From: Rhizobium sp. SEMIA4064
GTDB lineage: Bacteria > Pseudomonadota > Alphaproteobacteria > Rhizobiales > Rhizobiaceae
DNA length: 64,000 bases
NCBI RefSeq assembly: GCF_003025035.1
Contig: NZ_PYJN01000022.1
Location: forward strand, 1-64,000
Reading direction: 5' to 3'
Shown here: positions 38,651 through 46,500 of the stretch, one piece after another
How the letters are laid out: each line of letters begins with the position of its first letter
How positions within the stretch are numbered: position 1 is the first letter of the stretch
Program-made: the position numbers and the translations under genes
The notes under the pieces: generated by a model
What the model saw: only the letters and a program-made list of their open reading frames with translations
What the model was told of the DNA's origin: nothing
Databases searched by the model: none

Positions 38651-39943
38651 ATGCGCATCCGTCACCTTGCCTATGTTTCCCTGATGGCGCTGGCTCTTGC
38701 CGGCTGTAACGACACGCTCGAATCCGCGTCGGTCGATCTGTCGACGGTGAAAAACAAGGTCGAGCAGCCGCTTCCGAGCCACATCCTCGCCGACATGTCG
38801 AAAAAGGGCATGGACCGCAATTCGCCGATCATGATCCGCATCTTCAAGGAAGAAGGTGCGATGGAGATCCTCAAGGCGAACCAGAGCAATCGCTTCGAGG
38901 TCATCGCCGATTATAAGATCTGCGCCTGGTCCGGCCGTCTCGGCCCGAAGGTGAAGGAAGGCGACCGGCAAGCGCCGGAAGGCTTCTACATGCTGACGCC
39001 GGCCAACCTCAATCCGAACTCCAAATATTACCTTGCCATCAACACCGGTTTTCCGAACCGCTATGACGCGGCCAACGGCCGCAACGGCGCCAATCTGATG
39101 ATCCATGGCGCCTGCTCGTCGTCGGGCTGCTATTCGATGACCGACCAGCAGGTGCTGGAGATCTATGCCTTCGCGCGCGACGCCTTCAAGGGCGGCCAGA
39201 AGGCGATCCAACTCGAAGCCTATCCCTTCCGCATGACAGCGGAAAACATGGTCAAACACCGCCTCAGCCCCAATATCGAATTCTGGAAGATGCTGAAGGT
39301 CGGCTACGACAATTTCGAAGTGACCAAGCGTCCGCCGGAAGTCGAGGTCTGCGAGAAGAAATACGTCTTCAACCAGCAGGCCAGTGGCCCGTTCAACGCC
39401 GGCGGCAAATGCCCTGTCATGACCACCCCGCCGGCCCTGCAGACTGCGCTTCTGTCCTACAACAAGCAGTATGACGCCGATTACACCGCCGCTCTGAAGA
39501 AATTTGACGGCATGGCCTGGTACGACCCGACCGAAGCCGAACGCAAGGCTGTTGTCGCCAAGCAGCGCAAGGGCCACGATATCGCCTATGCCCCGACCGG
39601 CACCGCGCTTGCCGCCGGCAAGATGATGAAGGTGGCTGATCTGGAATCGATGATGGCGAACCAGTCGGGCCAGCAGCTTGCCCGCGGCGCCACGGTCGCC
39701 AATCCGACGACGGCAAGCATCCGTATGGCGACGGCCGCCCCGGGTCTCACCGGACAGCCGGTGGCTCAACCCGCCGACATCGCCGTGGCAGCCAACATTC
39801 CGGCGAATGTGCCGATCCCGATGGCGAACCCGATGAACCCGGGCGTCAATCCGCTCGCCTATGCACCGCCTCCGGCTGTCGAGACCGCGCAGACCGAAGC
39901 CAAGAAGCCGCCCTTCTGGAAGTTCTGGGCCAAGAGTGAATAG
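38651..39943 (+). CDS. YkuD-family murein L,D-transpeptidase lipoprotein
   Basis: A 430-residue lipoprotein with lipobox LALAGC (Cys19). The L,D-transpeptidase domain spans about 55-200, with the active-site motif H152-G-A-C-S-S-S-G-C160, where Cys160 attacks the tetrapeptide and His152 assists. The C-terminal ~170 residues are Ala/Pro-rich and probably extended. Such enzymes make 3-3 crosslinks or attach proteins to peptidoglycan in the periplasm. A TusA-like gene overlaps the 3' end by 8 nt. The length is unusual because of the tail. Confidence 0.88.
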   Translation: MRIRHLAYVSLMALALAGCNDTLESASVDLSTVKNKVEQPLPSHILADMSKKGMDRNSPIMIRIFKEEGAMEILKANQSNRFEVIADYKICAWSGRLGPKVKEGDRQAPEGFYMLTPANLNPNSKYYLAINTGFPNRYDAANGRNGANLMIHGACSSSGCYSMTDQQVLEIYAFARDAFKGGQKAIQLEAYPFRMTAENMVKHRLSPNIEFWKMLKVGYDNFEVTKRPPEVEVCEKKYVFNQQASGPFNAGGKCPVMTTPPALQTALLSYNKQYDADYTAALKKFDGMAWYDPTEAERKAVVAKQRKGHDIAYAPTGTALAAGKMMKVADLESMMANQSGQQLARGATVANPTTASIRMATAAPGLTGQPVAQPADIAVAANIPANVPIPMANPMNPGVNPLAYAPPPAVETAQTEAKKPPFWKFWAKSE

Positions 39944-40169
39944 CCTGACCGACGAGGTTTACGACCTGCGCGGGCTGAAATGCCCCTATCCGGCGATCAA
40001 AACGGAAAAGCGCCTGCGCGGAATGCCGAGCGGCACGACTTTGACGGTCGAAACGACCGATCCCCTCGCCATCATCGACATCCCGCATCTCTGCAATGAA
40101 AAGGGCCACGCACTTCTCGCCAGCGAGAAGACCGACAGCGGCCATCGCTTCATCATTCGCAAGGGTTGA
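39936..40169 (+). CDS. TusA/SirA-like sulfurtransferase protein
   Basis: A 77-residue protein of the TusA family starting at GTG 39936 inside the end of the L,D-transpeptidase gene. The active Cys16 is in LRGLKCPYPA, followed by the helix AIKTEKRLRGM and a LTVETTDPLAIIDIPHLC segment. Family members carry sulfur as persulfide for tRNA thiolation or molybdenum-cofactor steps; this one could be either. The longer in-frame upstream stretch is a shadow of the previous gene. Confidence 0.85.
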   Translation: MNSLTDEVYDLRGLKCPYPAIKTEKRLRGMPSGTTLTVETTDPLAIIDIPHLCNEKGHALLASEKTDSGHRFIIRKG

Positions 40170-40186
40170 TCGGCCGCGGTCAGGGG

Positions 40187-40365
40187 CCATCCTCGTGGTT
40201 CGAGGGTCGCCCTTCGACAAGCTCAGGCTCCCGCCTCACCATGAGGATGGAGCGAGCCCGGCATTCCTTGGGCATACCTGACACTGCACTCTGACTATGG
40301 GCGACAATGCACAAAGATCAGCCTCACCCTGAAGTGGCCGCAGGGCCCTCGAAGGGCGAGGCGGG
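40187..40365. repeat. Intergenic palindromic repeat, copy A
   Basis: CCATCCTCGTGGT (40187-40199) pairs with ACCATGAGGATGG (40238-40250) with one mismatch. The 17-mer at 40211-40227, CCTTCGACAAGCTCAGG, recurs as its complement at 61286-61302. A second block at about 40312-40365 resembles 61251-61330. No gene was seen here. Confidence 0.65.
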
Positions 40366-40389
40366 TTGCTTGATCTCATCGGAGTGAAA

Positions 40390-41592
40390 CTAAAACCGCA
40401 TCCCCGGCACCGCCAGCGGGTTGTCCTGCAGCGCCGCCCTATCCGGCGTGTCGACACGCGGCTTGCTCAGGAACGCGTCGAACAGGCCCTTCACGAAGTC
40501 TTCGGGCAGATCCTTGGTGATGATCACCATGCGCGTGCGCCGGTCGTCGGGATTGGGCCAGGCGGGCAGGCGCACCGGCGGATGGAAGATATTCTGCACG
40601 CCATGCAGCACGACCGGACGCTCCGGCCTGTCGGACATGGCAACGATCGCCTTCATCCGCAGCAGCTTCTCGCCATGCGCGGAACGCAGGAGGTCGATGA
40701 ACATTTCCAGCGCAATCGGATCGATCGGTTGGCTCTCGACAATCGAGAAGGAGCGGATCGACTCGCCGTGACGGGTCACATCATGGGCGTGCTGATGCCG
40801 ATGGCCATGATGATGGTGGCCATGGCGATGATGGCCGTGGCCGCCGTGATGATGATCGTGATCGTGCCCGGGCTCGTCATGCCCATGTTCGTGATCATGG
40901 TCATCATCATCAGCCTCAAGTTCGTCGCGCAGCCAGCGGCCGACATCGGCGATCTTGGAGGCCGGATCGTAGAGCCCGTTGACGAGAATGGCGGCGCGGC
41001 CGGCCGCTTCGCTGTCGGCATTCATGATCTGCGCCCGCGGATTGAGCGCCCGCAGCCGTCCCTCCATCATGCCGAGGGAGGCAGCGCCTTCCAGGCCAGT
41101 CTTGGAGATGATCAGCCGGTCGGCAACCGCGACCTGCTTGCGCGCCTCTTCATGATTGTCGAGCGTCTGCAAGCCGTTGACCGCATCGACGACGGTGATC
41201 ACACCATCCAGGTCGAAATTGGTGGCGATGATCGGATTGCCCATGATCGACTGCATCACCGGCGCCGGATCGGCAAGGCCGGTCGTTTCGATGACGACGC
41301 GCTTCAGCGGCCGGATGCGGCCGGTCTGCATAGCGTCCATCAGATTTGCGAGCGTATCCACCAGCTCGCCGCGCACCGTGCAGCAGAGGCAGCCATCGGA
41401 GAGCTCGATGATGGCATCGCCGGAGCTTTCGACCAGCAGGTGGTCGATGCCGATATCGCCGAACTCATTGATGATGACAGCCGCATCCCGCATCTCCGCG
41501 TCCTTGAGGATGCGATTGAGCAATGTCGATTTGCCGGCTCCGAGAAAACCGGTCAGGATCGAAACCGGCACCCTCTCCTGCGGAACGCTCAT
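40390..41592 (-). CDS. COG0523 CobW-family GTPase with His-rich insertion
   Basis: A 400-residue G3E GTPase. Walker A is GFLGAGKST at 15-23, the metal-binding CxCC motif is CLCC at 68-71, and an NKxD-type base-recognition site appears as ISKTGL. Between the GTPase and CobW C-terminal domains lies a very His/Asp-rich insertion at about 226-271. This suggests a zinc or nickel chaperone rather than cobalamin synthesis, although the family includes CobW. It follows a D,D-carboxypeptidase gene by 13 nt on the same strand, so they are probably co-transcribed. Confidence 0.88.
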   Translation of the reverse strand: MSVPQERVPVSILTGFLGAGKSTLLNRILKDAEMRDAAVIINEFGDIGIDHLLVESSGDAIIELSDGCLCCTVRGELVDTLANLMDAMQTGRIRPLKRVVIETTGLADPAPVMQSIMGNPIIATNFDLDGVITVVDAVNGLQTLDNHEEARKQVAVADRLIISKTGLEGAASLGMMEGRLRALNPRAQIMNADSEAAGRAAILVNGLYDPASKIADVGRWLRDELEADDDDHDHEHGHDEPGHDHDHHHGGHGHHRHGHHHHGHRHQHAHDVTRHGESIRSFSIVESQPIDPIALEMFIDLLRSAHGEKLLRMKAIVAMSDRPERPVVLHGVQNIFHPPVRLPAWPNPDDRRTRMVIITKDLPEDFVKGLFDAFLSKPRVDTPDRAALQDNPLAVPGMRF

Positions 41593-41605
41593 GGTTCAGG
41601 TCCGA

Positions 41606-42772
41606 TCAGTAAGTGGGACGCGGCATGGGGATGGGAATACCGGTGACACCGCCCGTAACGGCAATTTTGTCGCCCTTCACGGCCTTGTCGCCCTTCGCCG
41701 CCACATCGTCCTTGTCGCCCTTGCTTGCGGTGGCAACGTCCTGACCGCCGATCAGGCCGGCATAGACGAAATTCGGCTCGTGATCCATTTCATGGATATA
41801 GGGCGACTGCACCTTGGTGCGGCCGGTGGGATCGCGGGTCTCGCTGCGGTGTTGCGCGCCCTTGGCGCTGCAGATGTCGGCGGTGATGTCGGCAACCTCG
41901 TCCTGGCCCTGTCCATAGGGCTGCAGGCTTGCCAGCGTATCCCGGCCGGAGAACTGGTTCTCGAAACCCTTTTCGAGGAAATTAGCGGAATCATCGGCGC
42001 GTGCGGCAAGGCTGTCCGTTCCGAGAACGACTGAGACCAGCGTACGGCCGTTGCGTGTGGCCGAGGCGATCTGGTTGAAGCCGGAAGCACAGATGAAACC
42101 AGTCTTCATGCCGTCGGCGCCATCGAAGCGACCGATGAGCATGTTGATGTTCGGCACCTGCTTGACGCCGTTGGTGAACCCTTCCAGCGAGAAATAGCCG
42201 GCATATTGCGGGAACTCGCGGCGGAGCGCCACGCTGACGACCGCAAGATCGCGTGCTGTCGTGTACTGGCCCTTGCCGGGCAGGCCATTGGGATTGATGT
42301 AATGCGTGTCACGCATTCCGAGGCGGGCGGCTTCCGCGTTCATGCGCGCGACGAAACCCTGCTCGGAACCGCCGACCGTCTCCGCGATCGCCATCGCGAG
42401 GTCGTTGGCGGATTTGACCAACATCATCTTCAGCGCATTGTCGAGCGTCAGCTTCTGGCCCGGCTTGAAATACATCTTCGCGGGCGGCTGCGAAGAGGAA
42501 AGCTTGGACATGACAACGGGCGTATCGAGCGTGACCTGGCCGGACTGAAGGGCACGGAAGGCGACATAGACCGTCATCAGCTTGGTCAGCGAAGCCGGAT
42601 ACCACTTGCGGAAGGCGTCTTCATGATCGAGCACCCGGCCGCTGCTGACATCGACGAGGATATGCGGATTGGCTTCGGCCACATGCGCGGTCGACAGGAA
42701 AAGCATGGATGCGGCGGCGGCCATGGGAACCAGCCGCAAGGCGGCATACAAACGATTCTGCTTCGTCAGCAC
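41606..42772 (-). CDS. D-alanyl-D-alanine carboxypeptidase (class A-like PBP)
   Basis: A 388-residue periplasmic serine peptidase. A signal peptide runs to about residue 34 (STAHVAEA). Active-site motifs are SLTK at 61-64, SAN at 121-123 and KTG in DGMKTGF near 228. It trims the terminal D-Ala of peptidoglycan pentapeptides. The C-terminal ~100 residues replace the usual membrane anchor with a tail containing repeated KGDK units. GTG at 42772 is the start because AAGGA lies 6 nt upstream; the TTG at 42778 abuts that site. Confidence 0.9.
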   Translation of the reverse strand: MLTKQNRLYAALRLVPMAAAASMLFLSTAHVAEANPHILVDVSSGRVLDHEDAFRKWYPASLTKLMTVYVAFRALQSGQVTLDTPVVMSKLSSSQPPAKMYFKPGQKLTLDNALKMMLVKSANDLAMAIAETVGGSEQGFVARMNAEAARLGMRDTHYINPNGLPGKGQYTTARDLAVVSVALRREFPQYAGYFSLEGFTNGVKQVPNINMLIGRFDGADGMKTGFICASGFNQIASATRNGRTLVSVVLGTDSLAARADDSANFLEKGFENQFSGRDTLASLQPYGQGQDEVADITADICSAKGAQHRSETRDPTGRTKVQSPYIHEMDHEPNFVYAGLIGGQDVATASKGDKDDVAAKGDKAVKGDKIAVTGGVTGIPIPMPRPTY

Positions 42773-42872
42773 GGTCAATCCTTCAGAAGTCCGGAATTTT
42801 CTCGAAAGCTCCCCCTATTTAACCTATATGGCTAAGAGAAGGCAAAGGCGATTGACGAGTTTATTGCCAACC

Positions 42873-42890
42873 GATCACAGCCTTGTGATC
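42873..42890. promoter_or_regulatory. Perfect inverted repeat in divergent region
   Basis: GATCACA-GCCT-TGTGATC lies between the starts of the D,D-carboxypeptidase and the M20 amidohydrolase. It is an everted TGTGA pair, so not a normal CRP site. The regulator is unknown. Confidence 0.4.
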
Positions 42891-42987
42891 ACGCGCACGG
42901 CATAAAAAAGTGCGATGTGATGTTGAGGGTTGTGTCGGATCAAATTGCTAGACCCGAATCCGATATTGAGCAGCAGGAAAAATCAGC

Positions 42988-44148
42988 ATGCCGATTTTGA
43001 ACAGAGCCGCCGAACTCCAGGACGAAGTGACGGAATGGCGCCGCTATATCCATACGAGGCCTGAGCTGATGTATGCGGTGGAAAACACCGCTGCCTTCGT
43101 GGCAGAAAAGCTCAGGGCATTTGGCGTTGACGAGGTCGTCACCGGCATCGGCCGCACTGGCGTCGTCGGCCTGATCCGCGGCAAGGGCGAAGGCCGTACC
43201 GTCGGCCTGCGCGCCGATATGGATGCCCTGCCGCTCACCGAAATCACCGGCAAGCCCTGGGCTTCCGAGACACCCGGCAAGATGCATGCCTGCGGCCATG
43301 ACGGCCACACCGCCATGCTGCTGGGTGCTGCGAAATATCTTGCCGAAACCCGCAATTTCAATGGCAACATCGCCGTCATCTTCCAGCCGGCCGAAGAGGG
43401 TGGCGCCGGCGGCGATGCCATGGTCAAGGACGGCATGATGGAGCGCTTCCGCATCGAGGAAGTCTACGGCATGCACAATCTGCCGGGCCTGCCGGTCGGC
43501 CAGTTCGCCATCCGCAAGGGCGCGATCATGGCGGCGACCGACGAGTTCACCGTCACCATCAAGGGGCGCGGCGGCCACGCCGCCATGCCGCACACGACCA
43601 TCGACCCGATCGCCATCGGCGCGCAGATCGTCACCAACCTGCAGCTCATCGCCTCGCGCAGTGCCAATCCGCTGAAATCGGTGGTCGTCTCCGTCACCAA
43701 GTTCAATGGCGGCAACGCCTACAATGTCATCCCGAACGACGCGAGCTTCGTCGGCACCGTACGCACGCTCGATCCGGAAATCCGCGACCTCGCCGAGCGC
43801 CGCTTCCGGCAGATCGTCAGCGGCATCGCCGCCAGCCATGATGCCGAGGCGGATATCCAGTTCCACCGCAACTATCCGGTCACCGTCAACCACGCCGACG
43901 AGACCGAGCACGCGATTGCCGCCGCAAGCGACATCGCGGGGACTGCCAATGTCATCCCGAACATCGATCCCATGATGGGCGGCGAGGATTTCTCCTACAT
44001 GCTGAACGCCCGCCCCGGCGCCTTCATCTTCGTCGGCAACGGCGACACCGCCGGCCTGCACAACCCGGCCTACGACTTCAACGACGAAGCCATCGCCCAC
44101 GGCATCTCCTATTGGGTGCGCCTCGCCGAACAACGCCTGAACGCCTGA
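42988..44148 (+). CDS. M20-family amidohydrolase (hippurate hydrolase-like)
   Basis: A 386-residue metallopeptidase of the M20D group. The metal-binding residues are in RADMDALPL, HACGHDGHTAMLLGA, FQPAEEGGAGG, and the final MMGGEDFSYML. The dimerisation domain begins with DEFTVTIKGRGGHAAMPH. Substrates of the group include N-acyl and hippuryl amino acids and indole-3-acetyl conjugates; none can be chosen here. It is divergent from the D,D-carboxypeptidase gene. Two hairpins follow before tRNA-Arg. Confidence 0.9.
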   Translation: MPILNRAAELQDEVTEWRRYIHTRPELMYAVENTAAFVAEKLRAFGVDEVVTGIGRTGVVGLIRGKGEGRTVGLRADMDALPLTEITGKPWASETPGKMHACGHDGHTAMLLGAAKYLAETRNFNGNIAVIFQPAEEGGAGGDAMVKDGMMERFRIEEVYGMHNLPGLPVGQFAIRKGAIMAATDEFTVTIKGRGGHAAMPHTTIDPIAIGAQIVTNLQLIASRSANPLKSVVVSVTKFNGGNAYNVIPNDASFVGTVRTLDPEIRDLAERRFRQIVSGIAASHDAEADIQFHRNYPVTVNHADETEHAIAAASDIAGTANVIPNIDPMMGGEDFSYMLNARPGAFIFVGNGDTAGLHNPAYDFNDEAIAHGISYWVRLAEQRLNA

Positions 44149-44163
44149 GCCTCCACCATCTTT

Positions 44164-44249
44164 CCGTGCGCCTGACCATGGCGCACGGCCCGGCAAAAGC
44201 AGATTGTCTCCGAGACGGGAAAAGGGCTTGGCTTCGGGCCCTTGCTTTT
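44164..44249 (+). terminator. Two hairpins after the M20 gene
   Basis: CCGTGCGC/GCGCACGG (44164-44171 with 44181-44188), then AAGGGC/GCCCTT (44222-44227 with 44238-44243) followed by GCTTTTG. The second is a plausible terminator ahead of tRNA-Arg. Confidence 0.5.
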
Positions 44250-44267
44250 GTATGGATCAATCTCAGT

Positions 44268-44344
44268 GGTCCCGTAGCTCAGCAGGATAGAGCATCAGAT
44301 TCCTAATCTGAGGGTCACGCGTTCGAATCGCGTCGGGATCACCA
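44268..44344 (+). tRNA. tRNA-Arg (anticodon CCT)
   Basis: A 77-nt cloverleaf with CCA encoded. The acceptor arm is GGTCCCG with CGGGATC (one G-U). The D-arm contains TAGCTCAGCAGGATAGAGC. The anticodon stem CAGAT/ATCTG encloses TCCTA, giving CCT. The T-arm shows GCGTTCGAATCGC. It reads the rare AGG codon. AT-richer sequence begins right after it, as expected if the 3' end once served as an attachment site. Confidence 0.95.
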
Positions 44345-44585
44345 ATATCCTCAATAACTAGCATGAGTTTCGATGCGGCTTTCGTGCGCCATCAATTTAC
44401 CAGAATTACCAGCATTTACAGGCGTTTTCGGACGTTAGCGGGAATTCGGTGGCGCATGATTGGCACATGAAATTGGTGCACTGACGGCCTTGAGCGACTG
44501 CACATGGAACGGTGGCTGCGGCATCCGCGAACAGCTTGACGCGATTCTCAAAAAATATGCCTGTCAGCGCGGTTTTGCCAAATGG
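44345..44585. other. Gap after tRNA-Arg, no gene assigned
   Basis: AT-richer than the flanks. It contains the repetitive TTTACCAGAATTACCAGCAT and short open frames without recognisable products. It may be residue from an integrated element; no attachment-site duplicate or integrase was found. Confidence 0.4.
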
Positions 44586-45496
44586 CTACTTCGGTTCCGG
44601 CGCAGGATTTTCGTAGTCCTTGCGGTGTTCTGACCACCAGTTTAGCAAGTAGTCGATTGCCAACGGTTTTATTTTCAGATTTGTGTCCATCGTGAAGTAC
44701 CGACCCGCGTACTCGACTGCCTTCAAGCTTGCATCGGTTTTCATGACCTCGATAAAGAAATCCAGCTTCTCAAGTTTTGGTATATCACTACGGTTATTGA
44801 TAAATTCGATCAGTGCAGGTTTGAGAGGAACCGCCGTTGAGCCAAAAAAAATTGATTTCAAAGTACCGATGGATAGGATGTCAGGCTCGACGTCAGTTGG
44901 CCAAGGGAGTTGGAGGTTAGTTTCGTAAATCCCTTGGCTGTGAGCATCCGTGATAACGTTCTGAGCGGCGTCAGCCCGTTTCGCATAGGGCTGCTCTGGT
45001 CGTTAGCGATTAAAGAAAGCTTGTCAAAGGCGCCGCGATCATCGTTCTGCGCTTGCTGAATCACATTCCCGAAGTCCGCATCCTTTTGAAGACGTTCCAA
45101 GGTGACCTTCGCCGCTGAAAGAGTGGCATTGAGATCAGCGAGCTTCTGATCGGCGGCGTTTATTTGGGAGGCGGCCTTATTCGAAAGGCCGGCCGCATTT
45201 TTGGCCTGTGCTGCCACGGCATCTACTGTCGCAGATTGATTTTCGACTCGAGTTTTCAAAGCTTGGATTGTGCCAGCATCGACTGATGCCTGAGCGGTTG
45301 CTGCTTTAATCGTTCCGATACCTAACACCTTGAACTCAGTTATCCTGTCCAACAACATCATCCCAAATCCGACGAGGATCATCATACCTAATAGAGATGC
45401 TTCCGCTTTTCCTACCTTTTTCCCTCTGAATAGAAAAACAATATAAATCCCTATCGCTACAACAACGATCACAGCACCGAGAATCTGAAACCACAT
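44586..45496 (-). pseudogene. Membrane/coiled-coil protein gene broken by a frameshift
   Basis: The 5' part (45496 to 44858) encodes two membrane helices (MWFQILGAVIVVVAIGIYIVFLF, then LLGMMILVGFGMMLL) and a coiled coil rich in Ala/Gln/Asn. It then runs into unnatural low-complexity residues and stops. A second frame is open from 45002 to 44586 and gives a natural helical protein, including PYAKRADAAQNVITDAHSQG and FFIEVMKTDASLKAVEYAG. Restoring one C in the minus-strand CCC run (plus 44988-44990) joins them into one ~303-residue protein reading NDQSSPYAKRADAAQ. GTG at 45517 is an alternative start. No known family is assigned. A sequencing error is possible. Base composition is AT-richer than neighbours. 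Confidence 0.75.
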
Positions 45497-45523
45497 CGGA
45501 GAGGCACTTTCTTTCACGCGCAA

Positions 45524-46033
45524 ATTTGCCAGGTGACAATAGATAATCGAGTTTCAAAATACCTGACTTCTTAAGATAAAGACCTCGAAAAGCTAGGCGC
45601 GAGTCAGGTTCATATCGTGCAGCATACGCATAGATTATTGCTCAAGTTGCAAGGGCTCCTTTCGAGCGCCAGCTTGGGAAGCTCGACTTATTCTCTATGG
45701 CGCCTGCACTTAGATGTAAAACTCGCCCGTTCGTGAACGAAAAAGCCCTTTGATACCAATAGGGCTGTAAAACCGTGCGGCGCCAAAACTCAGGGCGCAT
45801 CGATATTGACTCGATCGCGCACAGGAACATAATAAGAACAAATAGGCGGCGGCAAACAAGAAACGAGGAAGGCCCATGCCTCGCGATATCCATCGCTTCA
45901 TCCCCGCATTTGAGACACTGCGCTTTGTGGCGACGTCCTGCATAGGCCGCACGATTCGACAGACCGGCGCGATTTTGCGCTCTACGCTGAGTTAAAATGC
46001 GAAGGGCCTTAAATCTACGCTACCTTTGTAAAC
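45524..46033. other. Gap of about 510 bp, no confident gene
   Basis: AT-richer DNA between the broken gene and the BON-domain gene. Open frames of about 80 codons on the minus strand (45642-45952) have no ribosome site or recognisable domains. A small CGTTCGTGAACG palindrome lies at about 45728. It is probably decayed sequence. Confidence 0.5.
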
Positions 46034-46300
46034 TCACCCCACCAAAATCCGATTCCGCACCAGCCTGACCCCCGGCACGGCCTCCGCCACTGCAGTCGCC
46101 CGTTCAACCTCCTGCGGAGTTGCCGCCGTTCCGTCCAATCGGATTTCCTGGCCGACGGCGGTCACGGTGACGTCGGAGGCGTCGAGGCCGCCGGCGACAG
46201 CAAGGGCGTTGGCGACTGTGGATTCCAGCGCCGAGCGTTTGGCATTTTCGCTTTCTATTTCGGGCTTTAGGCCGTGAAACGTAGCCGCTTTGAAAACCAT
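46034..46300 (-). CDS. BON-domain protein
   Basis: An 88-residue protein that is essentially one BON domain: SALESTVANALAVAGGLDASDVTVTAVGQEIRLDGTAATPQEVERATAVAEAVPGVRLVRNRILVG. BON domains bind phospholipid or membrane surfaces. There is no signal peptide with this start. AGGAG lies 7 nt before the ATG at 46300, so the longer frame to 46480 is rejected. It diverges from dxr. The function is unknown. Confidence 0.82.
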   Translation of the reverse strand: MVFKAATFHGLKPEIESENAKRSALESTVANALAVAGGLDASDVTVTAVGQEIRLDGTAATPQEVERATAVAEAVPGVRLVRNRILVG

Positions 46301-46500
46301 TGCCCTTCTCCTGCGCCTCTGCAGGATGGAAAACGCGGTATCTGCGTATTGGTTCATTAGTAGCCCGAAAATTGCCGTTAATGCCAGAGATTCCAGCGCG
46401 AAGGGACCGGGGAAGAATGCGCCGACAGAGCTGCGGACTTGCCGCCTCCCGCGATCCCCTGTAGAGCCATGGGCAATCACAGCAAGATGCGGATACTGGA

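Noticed and set aside
42873..42890. CRP or FNR binding site
   Set aside because: The half-sites are everted with a 4-bp gap, not TGTGA-N6-TCACA or TTGAT-N4-ATCAA. Kept only as an unassigned inverted repeat.
44858..45002. Programmed -1 frameshift in the gene beside tRNA-Arg
   Set aside because: No X-XXY-YYZ heptamer or downstream pseudoknot is evident. A one-base deletion explains the data more simply.
45642..45952. Two overlapping open frames of about 80 codons
   Set aside because: No ribosome sites and no domain or plausible membrane topology; they overlap each other in decayed-looking DNA.
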